In this document: in pieces, positions 45,431-53,316 of the stretch
How positions within the stretch are numbered: the stretch's first letter is position 1
How the letters are laid out: every line of letters starts with the position of its first letter
Assembly (NCBI RefSeq): GCF_013340305.1
Contig: NZ_BLVP01000043.1
Coordinates: 155,395-219,394, forward strand
DNA length: 64,000 nt
Source: Desulfovibrio psychrotolerans
GTDB taxonomy: Bacteria > Desulfobacterota > Desulfovibrionia > Desulfovibrionales > Desulfovibrionaceae
Direction: 5' to 3'
Program-made: the position numbers and the translations under genes
The notes under the pieces: model-generated
Database searches by the model: none
Told to the model about the DNA's origin: nothing
What the model saw: the letters and a program-made list of their open reading frames with translations, nothing else

Positions 45431-45554
45431 TGATGACAAAGATTTTTTTTTACGTCTCTTCGCTTCCGGCGGGCAGGGACCGTTTGCCCTGCCTGCCGGA
45501 CCTAAGAAGGAAGCCCTCTCAAGGTGGAGTTTGCTGTATCCACCGAAGGCTGCA

Positions 45555-46832
45555 TCAATAACGGAAGATGGCGGCGAGCCCGGTTTTGCCGGGCAGTTGC
45601 TCGGCGGGAACCACCAAAACCTCTCCGCCCATCCGCTCCACCAGTTCTCCCAAATCGTCCAGCAGATCGTCTGCCATTGCACTTGCCGCGGCACACGCTG
45701 CAACACCCGTTGCGGTATCCGAGAGTCCGTGGTTGCGGTTGCCTGCCATGTTGTCTGCTCCGTTGTTTGCCGATCCTTCCGGCGCGCCGTTTCCCGTGCC
45801 GGGGGCAGCCGGTTCCGGGAGGCCGGTTTCCGGGTTGAGCCGCCCCGGAATGTACCGGCCGTACTCAATGAACAGCGTTGCCACCTTGCCTGCTGCTGCC
45901 GCTGCCGCAACGTCTGTGAGGTTGTCGCTCCCTGCCCCGCGTGCCCGGGCGGTTTCAAAGGCTTCGGCAAGGTCTTTCAGGCGTGCATCATGCTGCGGAG
46001 CAAGGCACTCCCATGCCCTGTCCCGCAAGTCTTCCGGTGACAGGGCTTCCGGGTTGGCAGCAATAGCCGCAGGCACAAGATTGGGGTTGTGGCTCACTTT
46101 GCGGAACAGGTTATGGTATTCCGGCAATGCGGCCAGAATGAGCGGAAGGCCGGAAGGTCTGGAGCAATGTTCCAGTACGGCGCGGTCCACGGCGCGGAAG
46201 AAGCGTTCCGCATCCGCGTCGAGTTCGTCCTTTTTGCCGCCGCTGCCGTGACGCATGGGAGCCGACGGGCCGCCTACGCCGCCATAAGAGGCAACGGTCT
46301 GGTGCGGCTCGGTCAGTTCATCGCCCAGGGCTTCGGCGATGGTGCCGGGAACACCGGCAGGCAGGTCTATTCTGTCCACATGATGCCGGTTGCCCTCGTA
46401 CAGGCGCACCCGGTCACGGCTGAGGCCGAGTATCTGGTAGCGGTCCGTGGCCTGCATGAACCGCCGCAGGGGCTTGGTATGAAAACTGTCCGCCACCAGC
46501 GCCATTTCCTGCACCGCCTGCTGCAGGGTGAATACCTCAAACAGGCCGGGGGCAGCCATAACCGCCAGTCCGTCCAGCGAATGGTTCCAGAATTCACGAT
46601 CCTGCCCGAGGCGGTCAAACGGCTCAAGAAGCCACCGGGCCTCTTCTTCGGAGCAGTGGCTGCGCAGAGCGGTGCCGAGGCGCTTGACAAGGTTGACGAA
46701 GCGAATGGTGTCCTGCTGGTTGTCCGGGTGGTGCCGGTGGGTGGGCTGATACAGGGTGAGGCAGGGAATACCCGAGTATCCCGCAAGGCGGGCCATTGCT
46801 TCGGCGGTGGGAAAATAGCGGGTGTGGGGCAT
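45555..46832 (-). CDS. baeRF-family (bacterial release-factor-like) protein
   Basis: A 425-residue cytosolic protein. The start HTRYFPTAEAMARLAGYSGIPCLTLYQPTHRHHPDNQQDTIRFVNLVKRL and the block GLAVMAAPGLFEVFTLQQ, followed by RYQILGLSRDRVRLYEGNRHHVDRI and a further LPLILAALPEYHNLFRKVS, fit the bacterial homologues of archaeal/eukaryal release factor eRF1 domains (baeRF, family 3-like). These are predicted to act on ribosomes; no function is proven. AAAGGAG precedes the ATG at 46832. The C-terminal third is Gly/Ala/Asn-rich. The family assignment is from memory of sequence patterns. Confidence 0.6.
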   Translation of the reverse strand: MPHTRYFPTAEAMARLAGYSGIPCLTLYQPTHRHHPDNQQDTIRFVNLVKRLGTALRSHCSEEEARWLLEPFDRLGQDREFWNHSLDGLAVMAAPGLFEVFTLQQAVQEMALVADSFHTKPLRRFMQATDRYQILGLSRDRVRLYEGNRHHVDRIDLPAGVPGTIAEALGDELTEPHQTVASYGGVGGPSAPMRHGSGGKKDELDADAERFFRAVDRAVLEHCSRPSGLPLILAALPEYHNLFRKVSHNPNLVPAAIAANPEALSPEDLRDRAWECLAPQHDARLKDLAEAFETARARGAGSDNLTDVAAAAAAGKVATLFIEYGRYIPGRLNPETGLPEPAAPGTGNGAPEGSANNGADNMAGNRNHGLSDTATGVAACAAASAMADDLLDDLGELVERMGGEVLVVPAEQLPGKTGLAAIFRY

Positions 46833-47138
46833 GGAATACTCCTTTGGTCTTGCGTCGTGCAGCACGGGTGCTCCTGTGCACATAATGACGGTGCGTTCGT
46901 ATTGTGTAGCCTCCAGCATAGCACAAACTCCCCTCCTGCGCCAAGCTGTTGCGCAGAAAGTGAGATCTCTCTTTTTCCGTTTGGGGAAATCGAAGGTGCC
47001 GCTTGACCAGTTTTTCATTTGGCCTTATTGCCAAATGAATAGAACGCGGGTCAGGCTGGGGATACGGTGCACAAGTGCCGCCCCGGAATCCCCTACGGTA
47101 ATTTGTACCAAAGAACTGCACACGGAACGGACGGACCC
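46833..47138. other. divergent regulatory region between baeRF-like and arsR-like genes
   Basis: It carries the promoters of two divergent genes. The only clear element is the ArsR-type operator at 47014-47039. Confidence 0.5.
47014..47039. promoter_or_regulatory. ArsR-type operator 1
   Basis: Perfect ten-base arms TTCATTTGGC and GCCAAATGAA are separated by CTTATT, 100 bp before the arsR-like start. A second, partial copy with the same spacing precedes the permease gene. Confidence 0.85.
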
Positions 47139-47450
47139 ATGCCGGAAGAAATTATGTTGCCCAAGACGCCTGAGAGCTATCAGGAACGCGCCAAGGTGAT
47201 GAAGGCCATGGCACATCCTTCACGCCTGATGATTGTAGACGCTCTTGAGCAGGGCGAGCACTGCGTCTGCGAACTGACCGAATTGGTGGGGTACGATATA
47301 TCCACCGTTTCCAAGCATCTTTCCGTGCTGCGTGCCGCCGGGATAGTGGAGGACCAGCGGCGGGGGAAGCTTGTGTATTACAGGCTTAAGGTGCCGTGTG
47401 TTCTTAACTTTTTCCATTGTGTGGAATCGGTTCTCCGCGCGCGCGGGTAA
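47139..47450 (+). CDS. ArsR/SmtB-family metalloregulator
   Basis: A 103-residue winged-helix repressor. The recognition region CELTELVGYDISTVSKHLSVLRAAGIVEDQRRGKLVYYRL is typical of ArsR. C42 and C44 (HCVCEL) sit in the position used by thiol metal sites of ArsR/CadC types, and C87 and C94 follow near the C-terminus. An alternative ATG at 47154 has a better placed GGAAG. It is preceded by a perfect palindromic operator and followed by a permease gene with a second operator copy, so it probably represses itself and that gene. Arsenic or another soft metal is the likely effector. Confidence 0.88.
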   Translation: MPEEIMLPKTPESYQERAKVMKAMAHPSRLMIVDALEQGEHCVCELTELVGYDISTVSKHLSVLRAAGIVEDQRRGKLVYYRLKVPCVLNFFHCVESVLRARG

Positions 47451-47463
47451 TTTTTTTTATTTT

Positions 47464-47489
47464 AACAGTTGGCGAAAAAGCCAAATGAA
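47464..47489. promoter_or_regulatory. ArsR-type operator 2
   Basis: GTTGGC-GAAAAA-GCCAAATGAA keeps the complete right arm and the inner five bases of the left arm of operator 1 with the same six-base spacing. It lies 15 bp before the permease start. Confidence 0.75.
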
Positions 47490-47504
47490 GATGGGAGCCG
47501 TGTC

Positions 47505-48806
47505 ATGGACTGGAAGCGGGAATGGAAAACCCTTGCAGGTATCATCGGAGTGTTTCTGGCGTTCTTCTATCTGCCTGTCGGCTGGCAAAGGTTTGACAAC
47601 GCGGTGCTTGAGGCTTTTCATCTGGCTAAGTGGTACGCACAGGAGCACGTTATTCTCTGCCTTGTGCCCGCGTTTTTCATCGCCGGTGCCATAGCGGTAT
47701 TCATCAGTCAGGCTTCGGTGATGAAGTATCTGGGACCTGCCGCCAACAAGGCGGTGGCTTACGGAGTGGCTTCCTGCTCCGGCACCATTCTGGCGGTCTG
47801 TTCCTGCACCATACTGCCGCTTTTTGCGGGCATTTACCGCATGGGCGCAGGGCTGGGACCCGCCACGGCATTTCTCTATTCCGGCCCGGCCATTAACATT
47901 CTTGCCATTGTCATGACCGCGCGGATTCTGGGCACACAGCTGGGCATTGCCAGAGCGGTGGGGGCCATTGTGTTCAGCGTGGTCATAGGGCTTGCCATGC
48001 ACTTCATCTACCGGAAGGAGGAAGGGGAAAAGGCGGCGCACGCCATGCTTCTTCCGGAGGCGGAAGTGACCCGTCCGCTTTGGAAAAACGCCCTGTACTT
48101 CGGCGCCATGATAGGCGTGCTGGTTTTTGCCAACTGGGGGCAACCGGCAGAGAGCGAAGGTCTGTGGGCGGCCATTTATTCCGCAAAGTGGATGCTCACG
48201 TCCCTATTTGCTCTGGGCGTAGGCGCATCGCTGGTGGCGTGGTTCGGTGTGCGGCCCGGGCAGGCCTTTATGGCTGCGGTGCCTGTTGCGGCACTGGCCC
48301 TGCTGTTTCCGGAAACCCCCATGATTGCGTTTATCGCCGGGATGATCGGCCTTTCGTGGGTCACGAGCACGCGGGAAGGGGAGCTGGGTGAGTGGTTCGG
48401 GCAGAGCTGGGGATTTGCCAAGCAGATTCTTCCGCTGCTGCTCTTTGGCGTGCTCATTGCCGGGGCTTTGCTGGGCAGACCCGGCAACGAGGGGCTTATT
48501 CCCTCGGAGTGGGTCAGCGCGGCGGTGGGTGGCAATTCGCTTCTGTCCAACTTTGTGGCCGCCTTTGCCGGAGCGTTTATGTATTTTGCAACCCTGACGG
48601 AAGTACCCATTCTTCAGGGGCTAATCGGTAACGGCATGGGGCAGGGGCCCGCGCTGGCGCTGCTGCTTGCAGGGCCTGCGCTCAGCCTGCCGAATATGCT
48701 GGTTATCCGCAGCGTTATGGGTACGCAGAAGACAATTGTTTTTGTTTCGCTGGTCGTGGTTATGGCCACCGTAAGCGGCCTTATTTACGGAGCGATTGCC
48801 TCCTGA
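47505..48806 (+). CDS. ArsP/DUF318-type permease (PF03773-like)
   Basis: A 433-residue inner-membrane protein with about ten hydrophobic segments in two related halves. The conserved block YGVASCSGTILAVCSCTILPLFAGIYRMGAGLGPATAFLYSGPAINILA (Cys 91, 99, 101) and the second-half equivalent LTEVPILQGLIGNGMGQGPALALLLAGPALSLPNML match the ArsP family. Some ArsP members export trivalent organoarsenicals. GGGAG lies before the ATG at 47505; a TTG start at 47469 would fall inside the operator and is rejected. It is followed by thiol-redox genes, suggesting coupling of export or modification with disulfide chemistry. Confidence 0.85.
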   Translation: MDWKREWKTLAGIIGVFLAFFYLPVGWQRFDNAVLEAFHLAKWYAQEHVILCLVPAFFIAGAIAVFISQASVMKYLGPAANKAVAYGVASCSGTILAVCSCTILPLFAGIYRMGAGLGPATAFLYSGPAINILAIVMTARILGTQLGIARAVGAIVFSVVIGLAMHFIYRKEEGEKAAHAMLLPEAEVTRPLWKNALYFGAMIGVLVFANWGQPAESEGLWAAIYSAKWMLTSLFALGVGASLVAWFGVRPGQAFMAAVPVAALALLFPETPMIAFIAGMIGLSWVTSTREGELGEWFGQSWGFAKQILPLLLFGVLIAGALLGRPGNEGLIPSEWVSAAVGGNSLLSNFVAAFAGAFMYFATLTEVPILQGLIGNGMGQGPALALLLAGPALSLPNMLVIRSVMGTQKTIVFVSLVVVMATVSGLIYGAIAS

Positions 48807-48957
48807 CGGTGTGCGGCACAGGTAGCCTGCGGCGCGCTGTGCGCAGGAAGGTCCTGAGCATGCCGATGGTGTTTGGAGTGTATTGTTTATTGCCTGTAAC
48901 CCAGCTGTTTTCTCAAACGGCAAAAAGCGTTCCCGACAACCCGAAAGGAAGTGTGAC

Positions 48958-49191
48958 ATGAAAAAGATTCTGGTTCTGGGGCCGGGGTGCCCCAAGTGCG
49001 AACAGCTGAAGAATGATGCAGAAGCAGCAGCCAAGGAGCTTGGCATTGCCTATGAGATTGAAAAGATAGGCGACATTTCCAAGATGCTGAGCTTCGGGGT
49101 GATGACCACGCCCGCCCTTGTGGTGGACGGTGAGGTTAAGGTGGTGGGTAAGGTGCCTTCTATGGCGGAACTTAAAAAGATGCTAGCGTAA
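48958..49191 (+). CDS. small thioredoxin-like protein (redox-active disulfide protein)
   Basis: A 77-residue cytoplasmic protein with the thioredoxin-fold start MKKILVLGPGCPKCEQL (active-site C11-x-x-C14) and the cis-Pro segment GVMTTPALVVDGEVKVVGKVP. It matches the short thioredoxin_3 / MTH895 type, which often sits next to ArsP-like permeases. AAAGGAAG precedes the ATG. It would reduce or relay disulfides for the permease or for the DGC protein downstream. Confidence 0.85.
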   Translation: MKKILVLGPGCPKCEQLKNDAEAAAKELGIAYEIEKIGDISKMLSFGVMTTPALVVDGEVKVVGKVPSMAELKKMLA

Positions 49192-49213
49192 GGCCGGTTG
49201 CAGAGGTGGAGTC

Positions 49214-49588
49214 ATGAGTGTGCAGTGTGCATGTAGTGCCGCGCCCAAGCTTGTTTTTTCTTGTTCCGGCGCGGCAGATGTGGGTGAGATTGCCGATCAG
49301 GCTGTTCGACTGGTCTCCCGCGAAGGGCGGGGCAAGATGTTTTGTCTTGCAGGCATCGGGGGCAGAGTGTCCGGCATTATGCGGAGCACTGAGGCGGCTT
49401 CCGGCATCGTTGCCGTGGACGGCTGCCCGTTGAACTGCGCCCGCAAGTCGCTGGAGGAAGCAGGATTTACCGAGTTCAAGCATGTGCAGCTTGCCGCCTT
49501 GGGTCTGAACAAAGGCCAGTCTGCCGTGACGCAGGAGAGTATCCGGCTGGTGGCGGACAGTGTGAACGCCATGCTGGACGCGGTGTAG
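49214..49588 (+). CDS. DGC-domain putative zinc-binding protein
   Basis: A 124-residue protein with six cysteines: C5, C7, C17 (FSCSGAADVGEIADQA), C44 (MFCLAGIGG), C71 and C75 (VDGCPLNCARKSLEEAG). The DGC motif at 69-71 names the family (PF08859). The four cysteine positions 17, 44, 71 and 75 are the usual conserved set; the N-terminal CAC is extra. The biochemical role is unknown; zinc or metalloid binding is predicted. GAGGTGGAG precedes the ATG. It sits between two thioredoxin-like genes. Confidence 0.82.
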   Translation: MSVQCACSAAPKLVFSCSGAADVGEIADQAVRLVSREGRGKMFCLAGIGGRVSGIMRSTEAASGIVAVDGCPLNCARKSLEEAGFTEFKHVQLAALGLNKGQSAVTQESIRLVADSVNAMLDAV

Positions 49589-49642
49589 CCCTTTCTATCA
49601 ATGCCGGGTGCTCCGGAGAAACATGATTTGTGGAGATTCAGC

Positions 49643-50005
49643 ATGATGTTCCGCTGCGCGTTACTGGTTCTGACCCTGCTGCTTGCAGGTATTCCCGGTG
49701 TATCCAACGCTGAGGATTTGCCTGTGCCCGGCATGGTCACAATGATAGATCTTGGAGCAAAGAACTGCATACCATGCAAGATGATGGCTCCCATTCTGGT
49801 GAAACTGGAAAAAGAATATGCGGGAAGGGCTGCCATACGGTTTATTGATGTATGGGAGAATCCCGACCAGACACCAAAATACGGCATACGGGCCATTCCC
49901 ACGCAGATTTTTTACGACAAGAACGGTAAGGAACGGGAACGCCACGTGGGTTTTTTGGATGAAGCAAGCATACGCCAAAAGGTGGATGCCCTGATGCAGG
50001 AATAG
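49643..50005 (+). CDS. periplasmic thioredoxin-family protein
   Basis: A 120-residue exported protein. A signal peptide covers residues 1 to about 23 (FRCALLVLTLLLAGIPGVSNA). The active site is C42-I-P-C45 (GAKNCIPCKMMAPILVKL), and the cis-Pro loop is GIRAIPTQIFYDKNGKE. The length of the mature domain is that of a plain thioredoxin. GGAG precedes the first of two ATGs at 49643. With CcdA encoded next, it should receive electrons across the membrane and act as a periplasmic reductant. Confidence 0.88.
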   Translation: MMFRCALLVLTLLLAGIPGVSNAEDLPVPGMVTMIDLGAKNCIPCKMMAPILVKLEKEYAGRAAIRFIDVWENPDQTPKYGIRAIPTQIFYDKNGKERERHVGFLDEASIRQKVDALMQE

Positions 50006-50025
50006 GATGAAAACGGATGTGTTTA

Positions 50026-50075
50026 CCATCTGCACCGTGCGCTGTTTTCCGGAAATGGCGCTGCGGTGCAGATGG
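50026..50075 (+). repeat. long intercistronic hairpin between the thioredoxin and ccdA genes
   Basis: Perfect 12-bp outer arms (50026-50037, 50064-50075) enclose a second stem formed by GCGC/GCGC and TTTCCGGAAA. No U-tract follows. Confidence 0.8.
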
Positions 50076-50140
50076 GCGCTGTGCGGCGGGGCATTGCCCC
50101 GCGCCGTAAGCGGATAAGGATGTGAAGCAAAGGAGTGGCG

Positions 50141-50842
50141 GTGTTCGACGAATTTTTGCTCACCATCAATATGTGGATGACCGGTGCCTTTGGACTCGCG
50201 GTGCTGGGATGTTTTTTGTGGGGCGTGGTGAGCATTCTGTTCAGCCCCTGCCATCTTGCATCCATTCCCCTTATGGTCGGCTATGTGGCAGGGCAGGGGC
50301 GTGTGGTGCAGGGCAGAGAGGCTGTGGGCTATGCCGGGCTGTTCAGCTTTGGGCTGTTTGTTTCCATAACCGCCGTGGGGGTGCTGTGCTCCCTGCTTGG
50401 ACGCATGCTGGGAGACGTCTCGCCGTTGTGGGGCGTGCCTGTGGGGTTGCTTTTTTTCTGGCTGGGGCTTGATATGATGGGGGTTGCCGTGTGCCGCCTG
50501 CCGGGAGGCGGATTGAGTCGCTTTGCTCTGCGTGGTCATTTGGGGGCATGGGTTCTGGGGCTTTCGTACGGCATTCTTTCCGGCGCGTGCACCTTCGGCT
50601 TTATTGCGCCCATTCTCGCCATTATCACAGTACAGGAAAGAGTGGCAGAGGGTGTAATACTCATACTCGCGTTCGCTTTGGGGCATTGTCTGCCCATTGT
50701 CATCGCAGGCAGTTCTGTGGCGTTCAGTCAGCGCATGGCAGAGGGCAGGGGCATGGCGGTTGTCACAAAGTGGGGACGCAAGGTCGCCGGTGTGATTGTG
50801 TCTGCCATAGGTGGCTATTTTGTCGTCAATGCGTTTGTGTAA
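50141..50842 (+). CDS. ccdA: cytochrome c biogenesis / thiol-disulfide transporter CcdA
   Basis: A 233-residue inner-membrane protein with six transmembrane segments. The paired redox cysteines lie in LFSPCHLASIPLMVGY (TM1) and SYGILSGACTFGFIAPIL (TM4), the usual places in CcdA/DsbD-beta. The GTG at 50141 is chosen because AAAGGAG lies six bases upstream; the GTG at 50135 would touch that ribosome site. CcdA carries electrons from cytoplasmic thioredoxin to periplasmic thioredoxins, here most simply to the product of the preceding gene. Confidence 0.88.
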   Translation: MFDEFLLTINMWMTGAFGLAVLGCFLWGVVSILFSPCHLASIPLMVGYVAGQGRVVQGREAVGYAGLFSFGLFVSITAVGVLCSLLGRMLGDVSPLWGVPVGLLFFWLGLDMMGVAVCRLPGGGLSRFALRGHLGAWVLGLSYGILSGACTFGFIAPILAIITVQERVAEGVILILAFALGHCLPIVIAGSSVAFSQRMAEGRGMAVVTKWGRKVAGVIVSAIGGYFVVNAFV

Positions 50843-50980
50843 GGTTTTGAGGCACTGGAATTTTTCTAGAAATTATCTATTTATGGAGGTAGAGTAGTTC
50901 CGGTGGGTTATGGAACTGTTGCGGGAAGGGCCGCTCTGATTTACTTGACGGCGGGCAACTTCATCCGTAAGGCAAATTCC

Positions 50981-52504
50981 ATGAAGCAAAGGGTTTATCG
51001 GGCATTGGCGGGGTGCGTGCTGGTCATTTTCCTGCTCTCCGGGCTGGGGGGGCAGGCTGTGCCTGTGTTCGGCGATGCACATGCCGTAGCGGCCCAGCCC
51101 GACAAAACAGCGGCAGGCGGAGCGTCTGCTAAGTCGTCCGGTGCCAGCAAGAGCAAGGCCGCTAAGAAGAAGTCCGGAAGCAAGGCGCAGAAAGCGGGCG
51201 CCAAATCCGCTAAAAAAGCCGGGGACCAGTCTGCGAAAAAATCCGTTCAAACGGTTGCCAGCCTTCAGAATACAAAGCAGCCTGCCAAGGCTGAGAAGGT
51301 GCATAAGGCTGTTGAGGCGGTGGCTGCGGGAGTGGTGGCATCGGGAACTGCGTCCGGCACTGCTCAGACGTTTGGAAATCGGTTCACCGTAAAGCCGCTG
51401 GTAGTCTCTTCCGGTGATGCTTCATTGGCCCCCGCTCCGCAGCAGGAATTTCAGGTTACCGCAGACGTTCTTCAGGCCGCACTGGAAGAGGTTCGGGCGG
51501 CGGTGGAAGACAACGGCTATGCTCTGCCTGTTGAGGCTGCTGCGGCATTGCCCCGCAGGGGCACACCGATTGCGCTGATACCTGTGCAGGAAAAGGCGGA
51601 GGTTGCCGCACTTGTCCCCATGCAGGAAGTCCGGCAACCTAAGGCTCCCCAGATTTCCCCTGCGCCATCAGGTTCCCCCGCCCCCAAGGCTGTCAAGGAC
51701 CTTAAGCTTAACGTCCGGTCCGCCATTCTTATTAATATGACCACCGGCGATGTCTACTACGAACAGAACCCGGACGCTGTTATCGCCCCTGCATCCATCA
51801 CCAAGCTGCTTACCCTGTATCTGGTCCGCGAGGCCATGGCGCAGGGAACATTGTCTCCCAAGACACTCATTCCCGTCAGTGCCAAGGCGGTGAATACGGG
51901 CGGCTCGCGTATGGCGTTGAAGAAAGGCGAAAAGGTGGCTCTGGAAGATCTAATCAAGGGCATAAGTGTGGTTTCTGCCAACAACGCCTGCGTGGCTGTG
52001 GCAGAATACATGTCCAAGGGCGATACTGCTAAATTCGTGGCTCAGATGAACGCCAAGGCCAAGAAGCTGGGCATGACCAAGAGCACGTTCAAGAATCCCA
52101 ACGGGTTGCCCGCCAAGGGGCAGCTTTCTACAGCCAGAGACCTTGCCAAGCTTTCCATCAGCTACCTGCGTAAGTTCCCGGAATCGCTGCCTGTGCATTC
52201 CATGACATCTTTCACCTATCACGGCTCCACCCGCCGCAACGCCAACTCGCTGCTCCGCACCTATGATGGGGTGGACGGCCTGAAAACCGGGTTTGTGAAC
52301 GCCTCCGGCTTCAATATCACGGTAACGGCAAAGCGCGGCAAAACTCGCCTGCTGGCAGTGGTTCTGGGCGCGGATAATCCGGTCATCCGTCAGGTGGAGA
52401 CAGCCAAGCTGCTGGATTACGGCTTCACTATCGTGGAGGGCGGACCGCAGAAGTCCAGACAAGCTGCATCCGGGTTCAAGCCTTTTGCCGAGAACGATGT
52501 GTAG
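50981..52504 (+). CDS. D-alanyl-D-alanine carboxypeptidase (PBP5/DacA family) with a long basic linker
   Basis: A 507-residue exported serine peptidase. After the signal anchor (ALAGCVLVIFLLSGLGG) come about 200 residues of Ala/Lys/Ser/Pro-rich sequence including a histone-tail-like KSKAAKKKSGSKAQKAGAKSAKK. The catalytic domain from about 247 has the SxxK motif S272-I-T-K275, SxN S332-A-N334 and K435-T-G. It trims the terminal D-Ala of peptidoglycan. The usual PBP5 is about 400 residues with a C-terminal amphipathic anchor; here the C-terminal domain is absent and the linker is N-terminal. The start at 50981 has only a weak TAAGG. Confidence 0.88.
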   Translation: MKQRVYRALAGCVLVIFLLSGLGGQAVPVFGDAHAVAAQPDKTAAGGASAKSSGASKSKAAKKKSGSKAQKAGAKSAKKAGDQSAKKSVQTVASLQNTKQPAKAEKVHKAVEAVAAGVVASGTASGTAQTFGNRFTVKPLVVSSGDASLAPAPQQEFQVTADVLQAALEEVRAAVEDNGYALPVEAAAALPRRGTPIALIPVQEKAEVAALVPMQEVRQPKAPQISPAPSGSPAPKAVKDLKLNVRSAILINMTTGDVYYEQNPDAVIAPASITKLLTLYLVREAMAQGTLSPKTLIPVSAKAVNTGGSRMALKKGEKVALEDLIKGISVVSANNACVAVAEYMSKGDTAKFVAQMNAKAKKLGMTKSTFKNPNGLPAKGQLSTARDLAKLSISYLRKFPESLPVHSMTSFTYHGSTRRNANSLLRTYDGVDGLKTGFVNASGFNITVTAKRGKTRLLAVVLGADNPVIRQVETAKLLDYGFTIVEGGPQKSRQAASGFKPFAENDV

Positions 52505-53316
52505 CCGGACCGTCTAGCCGCCGGTATCCCCCTCTGCCCGCCTCTGATCCGTTTCACGAAACTGCCCCGCACGTCAGCCGCACATCAGGCCCGTAAAGTG
52601 CCTGTGAAGCGGCTTCACGCATCGGCCCTGTCACCGGTGCCGCGCCCGCGTATTCTTTCGCAGCCCTTTAAAACGGCTAAACGGTCCAAGGAGCCACCCT
52701 TGAACCGTATTATTTCGTTTAGCCGTAAAAGAAAGAAGGTAAACAGAATATAGCATGGATCGTGCCAAGGCGCTGGTTTGGGAAGATGTAATTTTTAATA
52801 CAATAAAATCAAGAGCGTGTGACAGGAGGTGGGTTGCTCGCCCGTCAGGGTGTCCGGCTGGTTGGTTCAGAAAATTTTACTCAGGGCATTGCCTGCGGCA
52901 GGTTGGCCGGGGGGTGTTTAATATTTTGAACAATTCGTCCATCAAGAATATGTTTTTATAACATGCGGTTATGGGTGTGGCTTTGTGCGGTTGCCTTTTC
53001 GGCGCGGTGCAGACAGAGGCACGAAGGCGGCGGACTGCGCGGGGTACAAGAAATTTTACAGCATTATTTCCTGCGGGGGCAGGGCTGCCCTGTGGTGTTG
53101 ACACCTGCCGGAGACTCCCGCATAGTGCGAGAATCAGTAAAGGTGTATCGAGCAATCCTGTACTGCGGATGCGGCATAAAGGCCATGCGTGCGGTCAGGG
53201 AGCGGGCCGTGGGTGTGGCCTGCATTGTTGCGGTAGACCGGAGAAAGGCTCTCTTCGCGGCCACAGACAGGGCATGTGCTCCCCACAGGGTGCGAAGGGA
53301 AAGCCGGGAGGTGGAT
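52505..53316. other. gene-poor region with a structured element
   Basis: No gene can be supported, although weak frames occur. The most notable part is the folded element at 52673-52726. 52780-52970 is AT-rich. A purine-rich GGGAGGTGG at its end is the ribosome site of the next gene. Confidence 0.5.
52673..52726. repeat. nested inverted repeat, possible structured RNA or cruciform
   Basis: Outer arms ACGGCTAAACG (52673-52683) and CGTTTAGCCGT (52716-52726) are perfect. Inside them GTCCAAGG and CCTTGAAC form a second stem with one mismatch. No U-tract follows on the plus strand; TTTT follows on the minus strand. Confidence 0.75.

Larger units (their letters stand above)
45026..45554. other. 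regulatory and repeat region between the BMP operon and the baeRF-like gene
   Basis: No gene is supported. It contains a tandem repeat of GGATGAATGGT (three copies, about 45043-45075), a LacI-like operator candidate at 45105-45120, a hairpin at 45400-45426 (one wobble, plus-strand TTTTGTTT after it), and a second hairpin at 45466-45499. The part 45432-45479 is related to the repeat near cooS. Confidence 0.6.

Noticed and set aside
52963..53316. N-terminal extension of the hypothetical gene at 53317
   Set aside because: No ribosome site at the early ATG and arginine-rich random-looking sequence; a good GGGAGG precedes the internal ATG.
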